A DNA stretch of 64,000 nt from Pseudomonas mendocina (GTDB lineage Bacteria; Pseudomonadota; Gammaproteobacteria; Pseudomonadales; Pseudomonadaceae): positions 992,001 through 1,056,000 of the forward strand of contig NZ_CP027657.1 in NCBI RefSeq assembly GCF_003008615.1, given 5' to 3'. Shown here in pieces: positions 37,241 to 46,604 of the stretch. A model generated the notes under the pieces. The model was not told the DNA's origin. It was given only the letters and a program-made list of their open reading frames with translations, and ran no database searches. A program made the translations under genes and the position numbers. Each line of letters begins with the position of its first letter. The stretch's first letter is position 1.

Positions 37241-38005
37241 ATGCCTGCCGCTCCCGTCCTGTCCGGCCCGCAATACCTGCGGGAAGGCCTGAAGCTGGTA
37301 CTCAGCCCAGGCCTGCGCCTGTTCGTGCTGTTGCCGCTAGCAGTCAATCTGATTCTATTCGTTGCCATGATCAGCTTTGCCGTGCAGCAGTTCAGTGGTT
37401 GGGTCGACACCTTCATGCCCACCCTGCCGAGTTGGCTGAGCTTTCTCCAATACATCCTCTGGCCACTGTTCGTGGTGCTGGTGCTGCTGATGGTGTTTTT
37501 CACCTTCACCATGCTGGCCAACATCATCGCCGCGCCGTTCAACGGTTTTCTCGCGGAGAAGGTCGAGGTGGTAGCGCGTGGTGAAGATCACTTTCCACCA
37601 TTCAGCTGGGGCGAACTGGCCGCCATGGTGCCGCGCACCATGGGCCGCGAGATGCGCAAGCTGGCGTATTTTCTGCCACGCGCCATCGGCCTGCTGATCC
37701 TCAGCTTCATCCCGGTGGTGAACCTGATCGCTGCGCCACTGTGGCTACTGTTCGGCGTGTGGATGATGGCCGTGCAGTACATCGACTACCCGGCGGACAA
37801 CAACAAGATGAGCTGGCAGGACATGCTCGCCTGGCTGCGCGAAAAGCGCTGGCAGAGCCTGAGCTTCGGCGGCATCACCTACGCCGCGCTGCTGGTGCCG
37901 GGGCTGAACATTCTGATGATGCCCGCCGCCGTCGCCGGCGCGACCTTGTTCTGGGTGCGCGAGCGCGGCGAGCAGGCGCTAGGTTCGCACAAGCACATCG
38001 TGTAA
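37241..38005 (+). CDS. cysZ: Sulfate transporter CysZ
   Basis: A 254-residue inner-membrane protein of the CysZ/EI24 family that supplies sulfate for cysteine synthesis. [31 protein letters not shown] is the expected N-terminus; [48 protein letters not shown] and [19 protein letters not shown] are family landmarks. A GGAGACC lies before the ATG. Its last 27 nt overlap the 3' end of the convergent hydroxylase gene. Confidence 0.94.
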   Translation: MPAAPVLSGPQYLREGLKLVLSPGLRLFVLLPLAVNLILFVAMISFAVQQFSGWVDTFMPTLPSWLSFLQYILWPLFVVLVLLMVFFTFTMLANIIAAPFNGFLAEKVEVVARGEDHFPPFSWGELAAMVPRTMGREMRKLAYFLPRAIGLLILSFIPVVNLIAAPLWLLFGVWMMAVQYIDYPADNNKMSWQDMLAWLREKRWQSLSFGGITYAALLVPGLNILMMPAAVAGATLFWVRERGEQALGSHKHIV

Positions 38006-39088
38006 CGCCCGCATCGACGCCTGCGACTCACGCTCGATGCGGCGGCGCATGAACAAGGCGTTTACCACGCGCATCAGCCAGCCGTCGAAACCATACTCGA
38101 GGGTGCGCACGAACTCGCAGCCGTCCTCGAGCGACACGCACTCGTAGGTCAACAGCAATTGCAGGCCATGATCGCCACGCGCGCTGGCCTGCCAACGCTG
38201 GCCGGGCTGATAGTCGAGCACGTCCCAGCGCAGATGCCCGGCACGGCCACCTGCATGGATGTCTTCTTCGAATCGCTCGCCCGCGAACAATGCACCCTCG
38301 CGACCATAGATACGCAGTGACGACGGGTGCCACTGCGGCCAGTGGCTCGGCGCCGCGGCGTATTCCAGCACGCGCTCGGCAGGCAGGGCGATGCGGATTC
38401 GGTGCAGCTGGCGGTTCTGCTGATGAATCGCCTCAGGCTCCCAGTGCAGGGTGCCGTACAACCAGTCCATCAGCGGATGGACGATGCCGAAGTTGCGCGA
38501 ATGCATCAGCTCACGACGATGGTGCAGCGCGTGCAGGCGGCGCATCTGGCGAATCCACGGCAGGCGCGACACCGGGTGCTCATCCGGCAGGTGCTCGCAG
38601 GCATGCACCACTTCGTAACTCATGTAGCCCAGCAGCATGCTGCCGGCGAACAGTGCGCCGAGGTTGCCGTCGAACTGAGACAGCAGCCACCAGGCGGCGA
38701 AGGTAGGCAGACTGAACAGCACGATGAGCCAGGCAGGGAACAGGATCACGCGCCAATCGCGCGCCGTTTCGTAGGGCATCAGCATCTCGACGAAGAAGCT
38801 GTGGTGGTCGCCGGTGTGACGTTTGTAGAAGAGTTTGCCGAAGCGCGTCTTATTGTGGCCGAGCCGTTTGTGCACCTGGTATTCGCCCCAACTGAAGAAC
38901 ACCAGCGTGGCCGGCACCAGTAGCCATTGCCAGGGCGCCACGGCCTCCAATGTGCTCCAGAGCAAGCCGATGCAGAGCAGCCCATAGGCCAGCACGAAGG
39001 CGGCGTGCAGCCAGGGGTTGTAGAGCGGATGGATGGCAGCCCGGTAATCGCTGCGAAAAGCCTGGGCATTGTCGTTGTTATAGGCCAT
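37979..39088 (-). CDS. Fatty acid hydroxylase/sterol desaturase fused to an SRPBCC domain
   Basis: A 369-residue two-domain protein. Residues 1-215 are a membrane-bound di-iron hydroxylase with four hydrophobic segments and the His clusters H-K-R-L-G-H, H-T-G-D-H-H, H-A-C-E-H and H-A-L-H-H. Residues about 225-369 read as an SRPBCC (START/polyketide-cyclase-like) lipid-binding domain: [51 protein letters not shown] strands and [21 protein letters not shown]. The fusion could hand a hydrophobic substrate to the hydroxylase. It is divergent from a LysR regulator and overlaps the 3' end of cysZ by 27 nt. Substrate unknown. Confidence 0.83.
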   Translation of the reverse strand: MAYNNDNAQAFRSDYRAAIHPLYNPWLHAAFVLAYGLLCIGLLWSTLEAVAPWQWLLVPATLVFFSWGEYQVHKRLGHNKTRFGKLFYKRHTGDHHSFFVEMLMPYETARDWRVILFPAWLIVLFSLPTFAAWWLLSQFDGNLGALFAGSMLLGYMSYEVVHACEHLPDEHPVSRLPWIRQMRRLHALHHRRELMHSRNFGIVHPLMDWLYGTLHWEPEAIHQQNRQLHRIRIALPAERVLEYAAAPSHWPQWHPSSLRIYGREGALFAGERFEEDIHAGGRAGHLRWDVLDYQPGQRWQASARGDHGLQLLLTYECVSLEDGCEFVRTLEYGFDGWLMRVVNALFMRRRIERESQASMRALHDVLVRT

Positions 39089-39167
39089 GGCGCTCTCCTG
39101 TGGATTGACAGCAGTCTAGGCCTGGCCACATCATTCGAATAATGGATAGTTGAAAAGAGCATTATCC

Positions 39168-40070
39168 GTGATAACGAATTTGCGCCAGCTCGACCTCAAT
39201 CTGCTGCTGGTCTTCGATGCTCTGATGCAGGAAGGCAATCTGACCCGCGCAGCCCAGCGCCTGCACCTGAGCCAGTCGACCGTGAGCAACGCCCTCGCCC
39301 GCCTGCGTCAGCAACTGGGCGAGGAATTGTTCCAGCGCACCGCGCGCGGCATGACCCCGACCGCGCGCGCCCAGGCGCTTTACCCGCCCGTGCGCCAGGC
39401 GCTGCAGCTGCTGCTGGCGGGCCTCGGCCCCGCGGAACCCTTCGATGCGCAGGCGCCGCACGTGTTCAACCTGTCGCTCAACGACTACGCCCAGACTGCG
39501 CTGCTGCCGATGCTGCAGGCGCATATGGCTCGCGTCGCGCCGCAGGTGGAGCTGGTGGCGCAGCACGACGACGCCGACAACCTGCTACAACGCCTGGAGA
39601 GCGGCGCCCTGGACATTGCCATCGACTACCTGCATTTCGACTCGCCTGACCTGCGCTATTCGCCCCTGCGTGAAGAGGCGCTGGTGGTAATCGGACGCAA
39701 GGATCATCCGGCATTCGTCGGTGGCCTGAGTCTCATGGATTACCAGCAGGCCCGCCACGTAATCGTGACGCCGCGCGCCGGGCGCGGTTCGCCGCTGGAA
39801 ATCGTTCTGGGCTCGGCCAAGGTCAGGCGCCAGGCGGCGCTGCACCTGCCCAACTACCTGCCGATTCCCGCCATCGTCGCCCAGACCGATCTGCTCGGCA
39901 CCGTGCCGGCGCGCCTGGCCGACGCCTTCGCCCCGCTATTCGCCCTGCAGGTGGCGCCGCTGCCCTTCGACATGCCGGCCGTGCAGATCAGCCTGATCTG
40001 GCACCGTCAGCAGCACCACGACCCGGCACATGCCTGGCTGCGTGAACAACTGCACGGCCTGCTCGCCTGA
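39168..40070 (+). CDS. LysR-family transcriptional regulator
   Basis: A 300-residue LysR regulator. NLRQLDLNLLLVFDALMQEGNLTRAAQRLHLSQSTVSNALARLRQQLGEELFQRTARGMTPTARA is the wHTH, followed by a periplasmic-binding-like effector domain. No ATG fits; the GTG at 39168 gives the normal length ahead of the HTH, while a TTG at 39150 would add six residues. It is divergent from the hydroxylase-SRPBCC gene across about 80 bp and is its likely regulator. Confidence 0.9.
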   Translation: MITNLRQLDLNLLLVFDALMQEGNLTRAAQRLHLSQSTVSNALARLRQQLGEELFQRTARGMTPTARAQALYPPVRQALQLLLAGLGPAEPFDAQAPHVFNLSLNDYAQTALLPMLQAHMARVAPQVELVAQHDDADNLLQRLESGALDIAIDYLHFDSPDLRYSPLREEALVVIGRKDHPAFVGGLSLMDYQQARHVIVTPRAGRGSPLEIVLGSAKVRRQAALHLPNYLPIPAIVAQTDLLGTVPARLADAFAPLFALQVAPLPFDMPAVQISLIWHRQQHHDPAHAWLREQLHGLLA

Positions 40071-40128
40071 CACATAACCGCAATCGAAACGTCATGTTCA
40101 CTACATGACCTGGGCAGAGACTGCATGC

Positions 40129-41334
40129 ATGAACGCATCCTCTCTGCATATCGCGCTGATCAGCGAAACCTTCCCGCCGGAAATCAACGGCGTAGCCAAT
40201 ACCCTCGGCCGCCTGGTCGACGGCCTGCGTGGTCGTGGTCATCACGTGCAGCTGGTACGACCACGCCAGGAGGTCGACCAGGAGCAGGACACGGGCAATG
40301 ATCTGCTGCTGACCCGCGGCTGGCCGCTACCCGGTTATCCGGGCCTGCAATGGGGCCAGTCGTCATTGCACAAACTGCTCAGGCGCTGGCAGCGGCGACG
40401 CCCGGATGTACTCTATATAGCCACCGAAGGCCCGCTGGGGCTGTCCGCACTGCGCGCCGCCAGGCGCCTGGCGATCCCGGTGGTCAGCGGTTTTCACACC
40501 AACTTCCAGCAGTACACCGGACACTACGGCATCGGCCTGCTGACGCGGGCGATGACCAACTACCTGCGCTGGTTCCATAACCGCACGCAGCTCACGTTGG
40601 TGCCGAGCATCGGCCAGAAGGTCGACCTCGAACGCCGTGATTTCGAACGCCTGGCCCTGCTCGCACGGGGTGTCGACAGCCAGCTGTTCCACCCACGCCG
40701 ACGCAGCGACATCCTGCGCGAAAGCTGGGGCCTGGGGCCGGATGATCTGGCCGTTCTGCATGTCGGTCGCCTGGCAGCAGAGAAGAACCTCGGTCTGCTG
40801 GTGAAAGCCTTCCACGCCCTGCAGACAGCCCACCCACAGCGCCGTATGCGGTTGATTATGGTCGGCGACGGGCCACTGCGCGCCAACCTGCAGACGCAAC
40901 TCCCAGACGCGCTGTTCTGCGGCCTGCAGCGCGGTGAGACGCTGGCCACACACTATGCCTCTGGCGATCTGTTCCTGTTCCCCAGCCTCTCGGAAACCTT
41001 CGGCAACGTGGTGCTGGAAGCACTCGCTTCGAGCCTCGGCGTGGTGGCATTCGACCAGGCTGCAGCCGCTCAGCATATCCATCACGGGCACAACGGCATG
41101 CTTGCCCGCCCTGGCGACGAGACCGGCTTCTGCGAAGCTGCCTGTGAGCTGTTGGAAGATGCAGAGGTGCTGCGCCGCATCCGCCTCAATGCCCGCCGAC
41201 ATGCCAGCCACCTGAGCTGGGACGGCATCGTCGCGTTGTTCGAACAGCACCTGCGCAGTGCCATGCAGCCACGCCCAAAGATCGTCCATGTCAGTAGCCC
41301 GGATGAAATCCGGGGCGGGATGCAAGATGGCTAA
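40129..41334 (+). CDS. Glycosyltransferase family 4 (alpha-mannosyltransferase-like)
   Basis: A 401-residue GT-B glycosyltransferase. SETFPPEINGVANTLGRLVDGLRGRGHHVQLVRPRQ is the typical N-terminus of the MgtA-type alpha-mannosyltransferase group, followed by GFHTNFQQYTGHYG, DLAVLHVGRLAAEKNLGLLVKAF, GDGPLRANL and SLSETFGNVVLEALASSLGVVAF with the E-x7-E nucleotide-sugar motif. An ATG at 40105 is possible, but the one at 40129 begins the family sequence. The last about 15 residues (from S-S-P-D-E-I) are encoded by an intergenic-type repeat that begins before the stop codon. Confidence 0.87.
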   Translation: MNASSLHIALISETFPPEINGVANTLGRLVDGLRGRGHHVQLVRPRQEVDQEQDTGNDLLLTRGWPLPGYPGLQWGQSSLHKLLRRWQRRRPDVLYIATEGPLGLSALRAARRLAIPVVSGFHTNFQQYTGHYGIGLLTRAMTNYLRWFHNRTQLTLVPSIGQKVDLERRDFERLALLARGVDSQLFHPRRRSDILRESWGLGPDDLAVLHVGRLAAEKNLGLLVKAFHALQTAHPQRRMRLIMVGDGPLRANLQTQLPDALFCGLQRGETLATHYASGDLFLFPSLSETFGNVVLEALASSLGVVAFDQAAAAQHIHHGHNGMLARPGDETGFCEAACELLEDAEVLRRIRLNARRHASHLSWDGIVALFEQHLRSAMQPRPKIVHVSSPDEIRGGMQDG

Positions 41335-41394
41335 AACGTAGGGCGGGTGAAACCCGCCATTGGTAAAGGGCTGGCGGGTTTAACCCGCCCTACG
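41294..41394. repeat. REP-like cluster, partly inside the glycosyltransferase 3' end
   Basis: The unit AGCCCGGATGAAATCCGGG lies within the last codons of the glycosyltransferase gene. Next, CGTAGGGCGGGT (41337-41348) pairs perfectly with ACCCGCCCTACG (41383-41394); inside are two smaller hairpins, GGCGGGTGAAACCCGCC and GGCGGGTTTAACCCGCC. The layout, two imperfect palindromes within an inverted repeat, is that of a REP doublet (BIME). Confidence 0.7.
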
Positions 41395-41424
41395 CCAGCA
41401 CATCCGCTCAAAACATACAGGCGT

Positions 41425-41449
41425 AAAAAAGCCCCGATGTGCCGGGGCT
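41425..41449 (-). terminator. Rho-independent terminator of the OYE reductase gene
   Basis: On the minus strand AGCCCC-GGCACATC-GGGGCT is followed by TTTTTTACG, 42 nt after the stop codon of the reductase gene. GC-rich stem plus six T residues. Confidence 0.85.
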
Positions 41450-41490
41450 GAAAACGGGGCGCCGGATCGCGACGCCCGATAGAAAGGGAC

Positions 41491-42600
41491 TCAGACCAGC
41501 GTGGTCAGTGCCTCGCGACTGAACGGCAAGATGTCCTGTTCGCGGCCTTCGCGCACCTTCAGCGCCCAATCCGGGTCGACCAGCAGCGCACGGCCCACGG
41601 CCACCAGATCGAACTCCTCCTTGTTCAGGCGCTCGAGCAGATTTTCCAGGCTGGCCGGTTCGGCCACCTTGTCGGTCTTGACCATGAATTGTAGGAACTC
41701 GCCATCCAGGCCGACGCTGCCGACAGTGATGGTCGGCTTGCCGGTCAGCTTGCGCGTCCAGCCGGCCAGGTTGAGGTCGCTGCCTTCGAACTCCGGCTCC
41801 CAGAAGCGACGGGTCGAGCAATGGAAGATGTCCACGCCGGCATCGGACAGCGGCTTGAGGAAGGCTTCCAGTTGCTCCGGGGTCTGCACCAGGCGTGCGG
41901 TGTAGTCCTGCTGCTTCCACTGCGAGTAACGCAGGATGATCGGGAAGTCCGGGCCAACGGCAGCGCGCACGGCATGAATCAGCTCGATGGCGAAACGCGA
42001 ACGTGCCGCCAGGTCGCCACCGTAGCCATCGGTGCGCTGGTTGCTGCCTTCCCAGAAGAACTGGTCGATCAGGTAACCGTGGGCGCCGTGGATTTCCACG
42101 CCGTCCATGCCGATGGCCTTGGCATCGCGCGCGGCCTGGGCGAAGGCGGCGATCACCTCATCGATATCGGCCTGGGTCATACCGTGTACGACCACCTGGC
42201 CATCCTTGACCTTCTCCATCGGGCCATAACCGGGCACGCTGGCATCCGGTTCGGTGCCCAACTTGCGCACATTACCCACATGCCAGAGCTGCGGAACGAT
42301 CTTGCCGCCTTCGGCATGCACGGCGTCGACCACTTGCTTCCAGCCGGCCAGCGCATCTTCGCCGTAGAAACGCGGCACGTTCGGGTAGCCGTTGGCCGCC
42401 TTGTGGCCGACGGTGGTGCCTTCGGTGACGATCAGGCCCACGCCCGCAGCCGCGCGGCGACGGTAATACTCGACGACCTTGGCGTTGGGCACGCCACCGG
42501 GCGAGAAGGAGCGAGTCATCGGCGCCATGACCACACGGGTCGGTAACTCTAGGTTACCGAGGCGGAACGGAGCGAACAGGGCTTGAACGGGGGCGCTCAT
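41491..42600 (-). CDS. Old Yellow Enzyme family alkene reductase (NemA-like)
   Basis: A 369-residue FMN-dependent ene-reductase. LFAPFRLGNLELPTRVVMAPMTRSFSPGGVPN is the OYE N-terminus; PQLWHVGNVRK, DGVEIHGAHGYLIDQFFWEGSNQRTDGYGG with the substrate-binding H-G-A-H, and FDLVAVGRALLVDPDW with the FMN-binding Arg are the usual motifs. It reduces activated C=C bonds or nitro compounds with NAD(P)H. Two ATGs are adjacent; the second, at 42600, is better spaced from AGAGG. It follows a TetR gene by 27 nt, as nemA follows nemR. Confidence 0.93.
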   Translation of the reverse strand: MSAPVQALFAPFRLGNLELPTRVVMAPMTRSFSPGGVPNAKVVEYYRRRAAAGVGLIVTEGTTVGHKAANGYPNVPRFYGEDALAGWKQVVDAVHAEGGKIVPQLWHVGNVRKLGTEPDASVPGYGPMEKVKDGQVVVHGMTQADIDEVIAAFAQAARDAKAIGMDGVEIHGAHGYLIDQFFWEGSNQRTDGYGGDLAARSRFAIELIHAVRAAVGPDFPIILRYSQWKQQDYTARLVQTPEQLEAFLKPLSDAGVDIFHCSTRRFWEPEFEGSDLNLAGWTRKLTGKPTITVGSVGLDGEFLQFMVKTDKVAEPASLENLLERLNKEEFDLVAVGRALLVDPDWALKVREGREQDILPFSREALTTLV

Positions 42601-42627
42601 CATCTTTCCTCTGGGGTTGAACGGTAA

Positions 42628-43218
42628 TCAGGCCTGCAGCAAACGCTCCAGGCGGGTGACGAAAGCTTCCAGCGGCTGCAGGTTGCGCCCCACCTTGAGG
42701 CGAGCCAACACGCCCTGCCAGGCGTCGCTGATGAAGGTGGCGAGGTTGCCGCAGTCCTCGTCGGCCGGCAGTTCACCGGCGGCCTGCGCCTGCTCCAGGC
42801 AGGCGCGCAGGATGTCCACCGAGGCCTGCTGGATAGCGGCGACTTCGGCGCCGATCGCCGGCAGCATCTCGCTCATCTCGAAACTCAGGCTGCCGATGAA
42901 GCAGTGGTACTGCGGCGTGTCCTGGCGGGCGAAGTGCGCCAGCAGATCACGGTAGTAAGCGAGGATACGTGTACGTGGGCTTAACGCCGGCTCATTCAGC
43001 GCCTGGGCATAACGCGCCAGCCGCGGCCGATAGATGAAAGCCAGCGCCTGCAGGGCGAAGTCTTCCTTGCTGGCGAAGTAGTGGTAGAAGCTGCCCTTGG
43101 GAATCCCAGCCGCCAGGACGATCTCCAGAACACCCGTGCCGTGGTAGCCGCGACGCGTCATCACCGCCGAGCCCTTGCTCAGGATCAGGTCGCGCTTGTC
43201 GAGTCGAATGCTGTTCAT
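42628..43218 (-). CDS. TetR/AcrR-family regulator (NemR-like)
   Basis: A 196-residue TetR regulator. The HTH is IRLDKRDLILSKGSAVMTRRGYHGTGVLEIVLAAGIPKGSFYHYFASKEDF; the C-terminal effector domain contains YHCFIGSLSFEMSEM with the cysteine in a position seen in electrophile-sensing NemR/YxaF-type proteins. It lies directly upstream of the OYE gene in the same direction, so it probably represses both and responds to reactive electrophiles. A palindrome in front of the gene (43231-43242) is a candidate operator. Start at 43218; an ATG four codons earlier is less likely. Confidence 0.9.
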   Translation of the reverse strand: MNSIRLDKRDLILSKGSAVMTRRGYHGTGVLEIVLAAGIPKGSFYHYFASKEDFALQALAFIYRPRLARYAQALNEPALSPRTRILAYYRDLLAHFARQDTPQYHCFIGSLSFEMSEMLPAIGAEVAAIQQASVDILRACLEQAQAAGELPADEDCGNLATFISDAWQGVLARLKVGRNLQPLEAFVTRLERLLQA

Positions 43219-43230
43219 GGCACCGAGCAT

Positions 43231-43242
43231 ATGACCGGTCGT
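43231..43242. promoter_or_regulatory. Candidate TetR operator
   Basis: ATGACCGGTCGT contains the perfect 8-bp palindrome GACCGGTC, 13 bp before the TetR start codon. TAGACC-GGTCTA-like sites are commonly used by TetR regulators of OYE reductases, which fits the gene pair here. Confidence 0.5.
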
Positions 43243-43293
43243 CTCGCTCGCGACAGCACTATTGATATTGGTGATTAAGGGCTAGAAAACGCA

Positions 43294-43346
43294 GGGCGGG
43301 TGTAGCCCGCCGCTAGCCAGTCTGGCGGGTTTCACCCGCCAGACTT
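43294..43346. repeat. REP-like hairpins between the TetR gene and pgeF
   Basis: GGGCGGGTGTAGCCCGCC and TCTGGCGGGTTTCACCCGCCAGA are two adjacent palindromes, closely similar to those at 41337-41394. The second overlaps the pgeF 3' flank and may help stop transcription. Confidence 0.6.
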
Positions 43347-43351
43347 CACGC

Positions 43352-44083
43352 TCAGCGCTGCAGCCAGATCAGCGAAGCAAAACGCCCGGTGCGGGCACTG
43401 CGGCGATAGGAGTAGAAACGCGGGTCGTTGTAGGTGCACAGCCCACCGCCGCTGACCGCGGTCACGCCGATGGCGGCCAGCCGAATGCGCGCCAGTTGGT
43501 AGATATCGGCCATGAACTTGCCGGCATTGACGCTGGCTGCGAATGCGCTGACAGCCTCGGCATGCTGTTGCACGAAGGCCTCGCGCACCTCGCTCCCGAC
43601 TTCGAACGCAGCCGGGCCGATGGCCGGGCCGAGCCAGACCAGCAGCTCTTGCGGTGCAACGTCCAGCGCCTTGACGGTCGCCTCCAGCACACCACCGGCC
43701 AGCCCGCGCCAACCGGCATGGGCCGCCGCCACACGGGTACCGGCGCGGTCGCAGAACAGCGCCGGCAGGCAGTCGGCGGTCATTGCCGTGCAGGCGATAC
43801 CAGCCGTGGCCGTCCAGTTGCCATCGGCTTCGATGACCACGGCAGGATCAGCCTGCGCCACGACGATGCCATGCACCTGACGTAGCCAGGCTGGCTGGCA
43901 ACCCAGAGCCTCGACCAGATGCTGACGATTGCTAGCCACCGCCGCTGGGTCGTCATCGACATGATCGCCCAGGTTGAAACTATCGAACGGCGCGGCGCTG
44001 ATGCCGCCACTGCGCGTGGTGACGCAAGCGCGCACGTTGGCCGGCGCTGGCCAATCGGGAATGAGCCAATCGTGGGTGCTCAC
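43352..44083 (-). CDS. pgeF: Peptidoglycan editing factor PgeF (laccase-domain, YfiH)
   Basis: A 243-residue copper-oxidoreductase-fold protein of the YfiH family, which removes wrongly built peptidoglycan precursors. RACVTTRSGGISAAPFDSFNLGDHVDDDP, WLRQVHGIVV, CTAMTADCLPALFCDRAG and VAAAHAGWRGLAGGVLEATV carry the conserved Cys/His residues. It starts with GTG at 44083, overlapping the rluD stop (GTGA), as in most Pseudomonas, so both are coupled. REP-like hairpins precede it upstream of the TetR gene side. Confidence 0.94.
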   Translation of the reverse strand: MSTHDWLIPDWPAPANVRACVTTRSGGISAAPFDSFNLGDHVDDDPAAVASNRQHLVEALGCQPAWLRQVHGIVVAQADPAVVIEADGNWTATAGIACTAMTADCLPALFCDRAGTRVAAAHAGWRGLAGGVLEATVKALDVAPQELLVWLGPAIGPAAFEVGSEVREAFVQQHAEAVSAFAASVNAGKFMADIYQLARIRLAAIGVTAVSGGGLCTYNDPRFYSYRRSARTGRFASLIWLQR

Positions 44084-45054
44084 CCGACGAAGGCCTCGCG
44101 ATCCTGACGCAGCAGGGTCAGCAGCCAGACCAGATCATCCGGCAGCTCCGACTCCCACTTCATGCGCTTGCCTGTGGCCGGGTGATCCAGTTCGAGGAAA
44201 CGCGCATGCAACGCCTGACGCGGGAACTCCTTGAGGCTCTGCACCAGGGTCGGGCTCGCCGCCGGCGGGATGCGGAAACGCCCGGCATAGACCGGATCGC
44301 CCACCAGCGGGTAGCCAACGTGGGTCATGTGCACGCGAATCTGGTGGGTACGCCCGGTTTCCAGCTTGACCCGCACATGGGTGTGCGAGCGATAACGTTC
44401 GAGTACCCGGTAGTGACTGATCGCCGGTTTACCGCCATCAGTCACCGCCATGCGCTGACGCTGGCTGGAACTGCGGCCAATCGGCGCATCGATGGTGCCG
44501 CCAGCGGTGATCACACCGATACAGATGCATTCATATATGCGGCTGACGGTGCGCTTCTGCAACTGCTCGACCAGATTGGTCTGCGCCTGCAGGGTCTTAG
44601 CCACCACCATCAGGCCGGTGGTGTCCTTGTCCAGCCGATGGACAATACCGGCACGCGGCACGTTGATGATGTCCGGCACGTGGTGCAGCAGAGCATTGAG
44701 CAGCGTGCCGTCGGCATGTCCGGCAGCCGGGTGCACCACCAGGCCTGCGGGTTTGTCGATCACCAGCAGGTGTTCGTCCTCATAGACGATATTCAGTTCG
44801 ATGTCCTGCGCGATCCATTCGCCCTGCGCTTCCTGCTCGGCATCGAGCACCAGCGTCGAGCCGGCATGCACGGTGTCGCGCGGGCGCGCCACGGTGCCAT
44901 CCACGGTCAGACGGCCTTCCTTGATCCAGGTGGAGAGGCGCGAACGGGAGTACTCGCCAAACAGCTGCGCAGCCACCTGGTCGAGACGTTGACCGCCCTG
45001 TTCAAAGGGGACGACGGCCTGGAGTTGGATCAGCTGTTTGTTTATAGAAGTCAT
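44080..45054 (-). CDS. rluD: 23S rRNA pseudouridine(1911/1915/1917) synthase RluD
   Basis: A 324-residue enzyme that makes the helix-69 pseudouridines of 23S rRNA. An S4 RNA-binding domain (QRLDQVAAQLFGEYSRSRLSTWIKEGRLTVDG) is followed by the synthase domain with GIVHRLDKDTTGLMVVAK, where the catalytic Asp is in R-L-D, and by LETGRTHQIRVHM. The ATG at 45054 starts the family sequence MTSINKQLIQ. It is divergent from bamD, the conserved Pseudomonas arrangement, and coupled to pgeF. Confidence 0.96.
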   Translation of the reverse strand: MTSINKQLIQLQAVVPFEQGGQRLDQVAAQLFGEYSRSRLSTWIKEGRLTVDGTVARPRDTVHAGSTLVLDAEQEAQGEWIAQDIELNIVYEDEHLLVIDKPAGLVVHPAAGHADGTLLNALLHHVPDIINVPRAGIVHRLDKDTTGLMVVAKTLQAQTNLVEQLQKRTVSRIYECICIGVITAGGTIDAPIGRSSSQRQRMAVTDGGKPAISHYRVLERYRSHTHVRVKLETGRTHQIRVHMTHVGYPLVGDPVYAGRFRIPPAASPTLVQSLKEFPRQALHARFLELDHPATGKRMKWESELPDDLVWLLTLLRQDREAFVG

Positions 45055-45192
45055 CTTAGGCAACGGCGGGAGCCTGGCCTTTGGTTTCGGCGACAGGCTT
45101 GTGGTTAAATACGGCGTCTTTGCCCCAGGGTTTTCCGGGGGCGCTCATCATAACAGGACGGCCGCGCGGCCGTCACAGGGACGCAAGCCGCC

Positions 45193-46185
45193 ATGCAAGT
45201 GAAACACCTGCTGCTGATCGCCATCCTCGCCCTTACCGCCGCCTGCTCTTCCAAGCAGCCGGAGGTCGATGAAAACCTCAGCGAGGTGGAGCTGTACCAG
45301 CAGGCCCAGGCCGACCTGGACAACCGCAGCTACACCCAGGCTATCTCCAAACTGAAAGCACTGGAGTCGCGCTATCCGTTCGGGCGCTACGCCGAGCAGG
45401 CGCAGCTGGAACTGATCTTCGCCTACTACAAGAATGCCGAGCCGGAAGCCGCCAAATCCTCGGCTGAGCGCTTCATCCGCCTGCATCCGCAGCACGCCAA
45501 CGTCGACTACGCCTACTACCTCAAGGGCCTGGCCTCGTTCGACCAGGATCGCGGCCTGCTGGCGCGCTTCCTGCCGCTGGACATGACCAAGCGTGACCCG
45601 GGCGCCGCGCGCGACTCCTACAACGAGTTCGCCCAGCTCACCAGCCGTTACCCGACCAGCCGCTACGCGCCGGACGCCAAGCAGCGCATGATCTACCTGC
45701 GCAACCTGCTGGCCGCCTACGAAGTACACGTTGGCCACTATTACCTGACCCGCCAGGCCTATGTCGCTGCAGCCAACCGCGGCCGCTACGTGGTGGAAAA
45801 CTTCCAGGAGACCCCGTCGGTCGGTGACGGCCTGGCGATCATGACCGAAGCCTATCAGCGCCTGTCGCTGGACGACCTGGCAGCCACCAGCCTGGAAACC
45901 CTCAAGCTCAACTACCCGGATCATCCGAGTCTGGAAAGCGGCGAGTTCGTCCCGCTCGAAGAAGAAGCCGACAACCGTTCCTGGCTGGCCAAGGCCACCC
46001 TGGGCCTGATCGAAACCGACACGCCGCTGCCGCCAGGCGAAACCCGCGCCAGCCAGGACGTGATCCGCCAGTACGAAGACGCCGAGCAACAGATCCCGGC
46101 CGAACTGCAGCAGGACGCCAAGACCGGCGAAACAGCCAAGAAGCGATCGATCTGGAGCTACCTGACCTTCGGTCTGTTCGACTGA
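45193..46185 (+). CDS. bamD: Outer-membrane assembly factor BamD
   Basis: A 330-residue lipoprotein of the BAM complex that inserts beta-barrel proteins. The lipobox is L-T-A-A-C18, followed by TPR-like repeats ([47 protein letters not shown]). Pseudomonas BamD is longer than the 245-residue E. coli protein, with a C-terminal low-complexity tail like the one seen here after about residue 260. A good terminator follows. Confidence 0.96.
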   Translation: MQVKHLLLIAILALTAACSSKQPEVDENLSEVELYQQAQADLDNRSYTQAISKLKALESRYPFGRYAEQAQLELIFAYYKNAEPEAAKSSAERFIRLHPQHANVDYAYYLKGLASFDQDRGLLARFLPLDMTKRDPGAARDSYNEFAQLTSRYPTSRYAPDAKQRMIYLRNLLAAYEVHVGHYYLTRQAYVAAANRGRYVVENFQETPSVGDGLAIMTEAYQRLSLDDLAATSLETLKLNYPDHPSLESGEFVPLEEEADNRSWLAKATLGLIETDTPLPPGETRASQDVIRQYEDAEQQIPAELQQDAKTGETAKKRSIWSYLTFGLFD

Positions 46186-46203
46186 TCCCAGCAGTAATCG
46201 ACA

Positions 46204-46229
46204 AAAGGAGGCTTCGGCCTCCTTTTTTA
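46204..46229 (+). terminator. Rho-independent terminator of bamD
   Basis: AAAGGAGGC-TTCG-GCCTCCTTTTTT: a 9-bp stem, stable TTCG tetraloop and six or more T residues, 19 nt after the bamD stop. Confidence 0.92.
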
Positions 46230-46361
46230 TGGCCTGCGCGATCATGCAACATCAGCCCCACCCTCCCGTTTGGAAACAGCGCACAGCTTGTCACCACGCC
46301 ACTGTGCCGCCGGCCTCACCTTGGCTAAACTGGCGGCGTCAACCAGAAGAAAGAGTGCACC

Positions 46362-46604
46362 ATGGGTTTGTTTCGCCTGCTGTTCTGGATCGCCATCATC
46401 TTCGCCGCGATCTGGGTTTGGCGCCGCTATATCAGCGCCCCCAAGCGCCCCAGCCAAACGCAGCGCGAAGATGAGCCTGCACCGATGGTGCGCTGCGCGC
46501 ACTGCGGCGTGCACATTCCTCAAAGCCAGGCGTTGACCCAGGATCAGCGCTGGTACTGCAGCCAGAAACACCTCGAGCAAGGCCCGCAGACCGGTGACCG
46601 CTGA
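46362..46604 (+). CDS. PP0621-type small membrane protein with zinc-binding motif
   Basis: An 80-residue protein: one N-terminal membrane segment (LFRLLFWIAIIFAAIWVW), then a soluble part with C-A-H-C-G-V-H and WYCSQKH, a likely zinc-ribbon-like site. The family is conserved next to pilSR in Pseudomonas and has no established function. Its 3' end overlaps the pilS start by 11 nt. Confidence 0.88.
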   Translation: MGLFRLLFWIAIIFAAIWVWRRYISAPKRPSQTQREDEPAPMVRCAHCGVHIPQSQALTQDQRWYCSQKHLEQGPQTGDR

